Shown here piece after piece: positions 6,215-6,286 of a stretch of 6,286 nt of DNA. The notes below the pieces were generated by a model. The model did not search any database. It had not been told where the DNA came from and saw nothing but the letters and a program-made list of their open reading frames with translations. The DNA comes from Scatomonas sp963649395 (lineage in GTDB: Bacteria; Bacillota; Clostridia; Lachnospirales; Lachnospiraceae), in the NCBI GenBank assembly GCA_963649395.1, contig CAVJHW010000144.1, forward strand, positions 1 through 6,286. Direction: 5' to 3'. The position numbers and the translations under genes are program-made. The stretch's first letter is position 1, and each line of letters starts with the position of its first letter.

Positions 6215-6238
6215 TAGTTCCGCTACTCGCGGGAACTA
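6215..6238 (-). other. Leader stem-loop upstream of the binding-protein gene
   Basis: TAGTTCCGC (6215-6223) pairs with GCGGGAACTA (6229-6238) over 9 bp with one bulged base around the 5-nt loop TACTC. It ends 15 bp before the ribosome binding site of the binding-protein gene. No U-tract follows on either strand, so it is not an intrinsic terminator. It may stabilise the mRNA or serve as a regulator-binding dyad. Confidence 0.45.
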
Positions 6239-6243
6239 CCGCT

Positions 6244-6270
6244 GAAAGCAAGAAAACACGGCCGAAAGCA
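6244..6270. repeat. Pair of direct repeats upstream of the binding-protein gene
   Basis: GAAAGCA occurs at 6244-6250 and again at 6264-6270, exactly 20 bp apart (about two helical turns), each followed by one base and a G. Tandem direct repeats at this phasing are typical of AraC-type regulator sites, but 7-bp repeats are short. No convincing -35/-10 pair was found between here and the gene, so the promoter may overlap the right edge or lie beyond it. Confidence 0.3.
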
Positions 6271-6286
6271 GGAACGCTGGTGGCTG

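Noticed and set aside
1..6286. CRISPR array, insertion sequence, tRNA or rRNA genes
   Set aside because: No spaced repeats, transposase, tRNA-like cloverleaf or rRNA sequence was found; the largest non-coding gap is 260 bp.

Overview
The window looks like chromosomal DNA from a Gram-positive anaerobe of the Clostridia, most likely Lachnospiraceae or a close relative. The reasons are a lipoprotein with a very Ser/Ala-rich linker after its lipobox, strong AGGAGG-type ribosome binding sites before every gene, balanced base composition, and protein sequences of the type common in gut Firmicutes. Placement to genus is not possible from the sequence alone.

All five genes lie on the minus strand, so they read from the right edge to the left. 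First comes a four-gene ABC importer of the CUT2 (ribose/galactose/autoinducer-2/rhamnose) class: a substrate-binding lipoprotein (5069-6181), a double-domain ATPase (3433-4920) and two different permeases (2408-3418 and 1362-2390). The two permeases follow the ATPase with gaps of 14 and 17 bp, and their ribosome binding sites abut or overlap the preceding stop codons, so these three genes look co-transcribed and translationally coupled. The lipoprotein is separated from the ATPase by 148 bp holding a strong GC-rich hairpin, probably a leaky terminator or mRNA-stabilising element that lets the binding protein be made in excess. A hairpin at 1312-1345 ends the transporter block.

A 260-bp intergenic region follows. 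It holds a perfect 12-bp LacI-family-type palindrome, a plausible promoter with an extended -10, and a leader of about 129 nt with a GC-rich hairpin. These precede a URO-D superfamily gene (55-1101) that is not heme-biosynthetic HemE and resembles the methyltransferase-like branch. An 11-bp inverted repeat at the extreme left edge is probably its terminator.

Taken together, this is probably a small catabolic locus. The importer brings in a sugar-like molecule of unknown identity, and the URO-D-like enzyme, under its own promoter, may act on that compound or a product of it. The binding protein resembles the LsrB/RhaS branch but keeps only part of the autoinducer-2 contact set, so the substrate should not be assumed to be AI-2, ribose or galactose. 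No regulator, kinase, aldolase or corrinoid protein is encoded inside the window. The architecture is of a known kind; the unexplained part is the pairing with the URO-D protein and the substrate.
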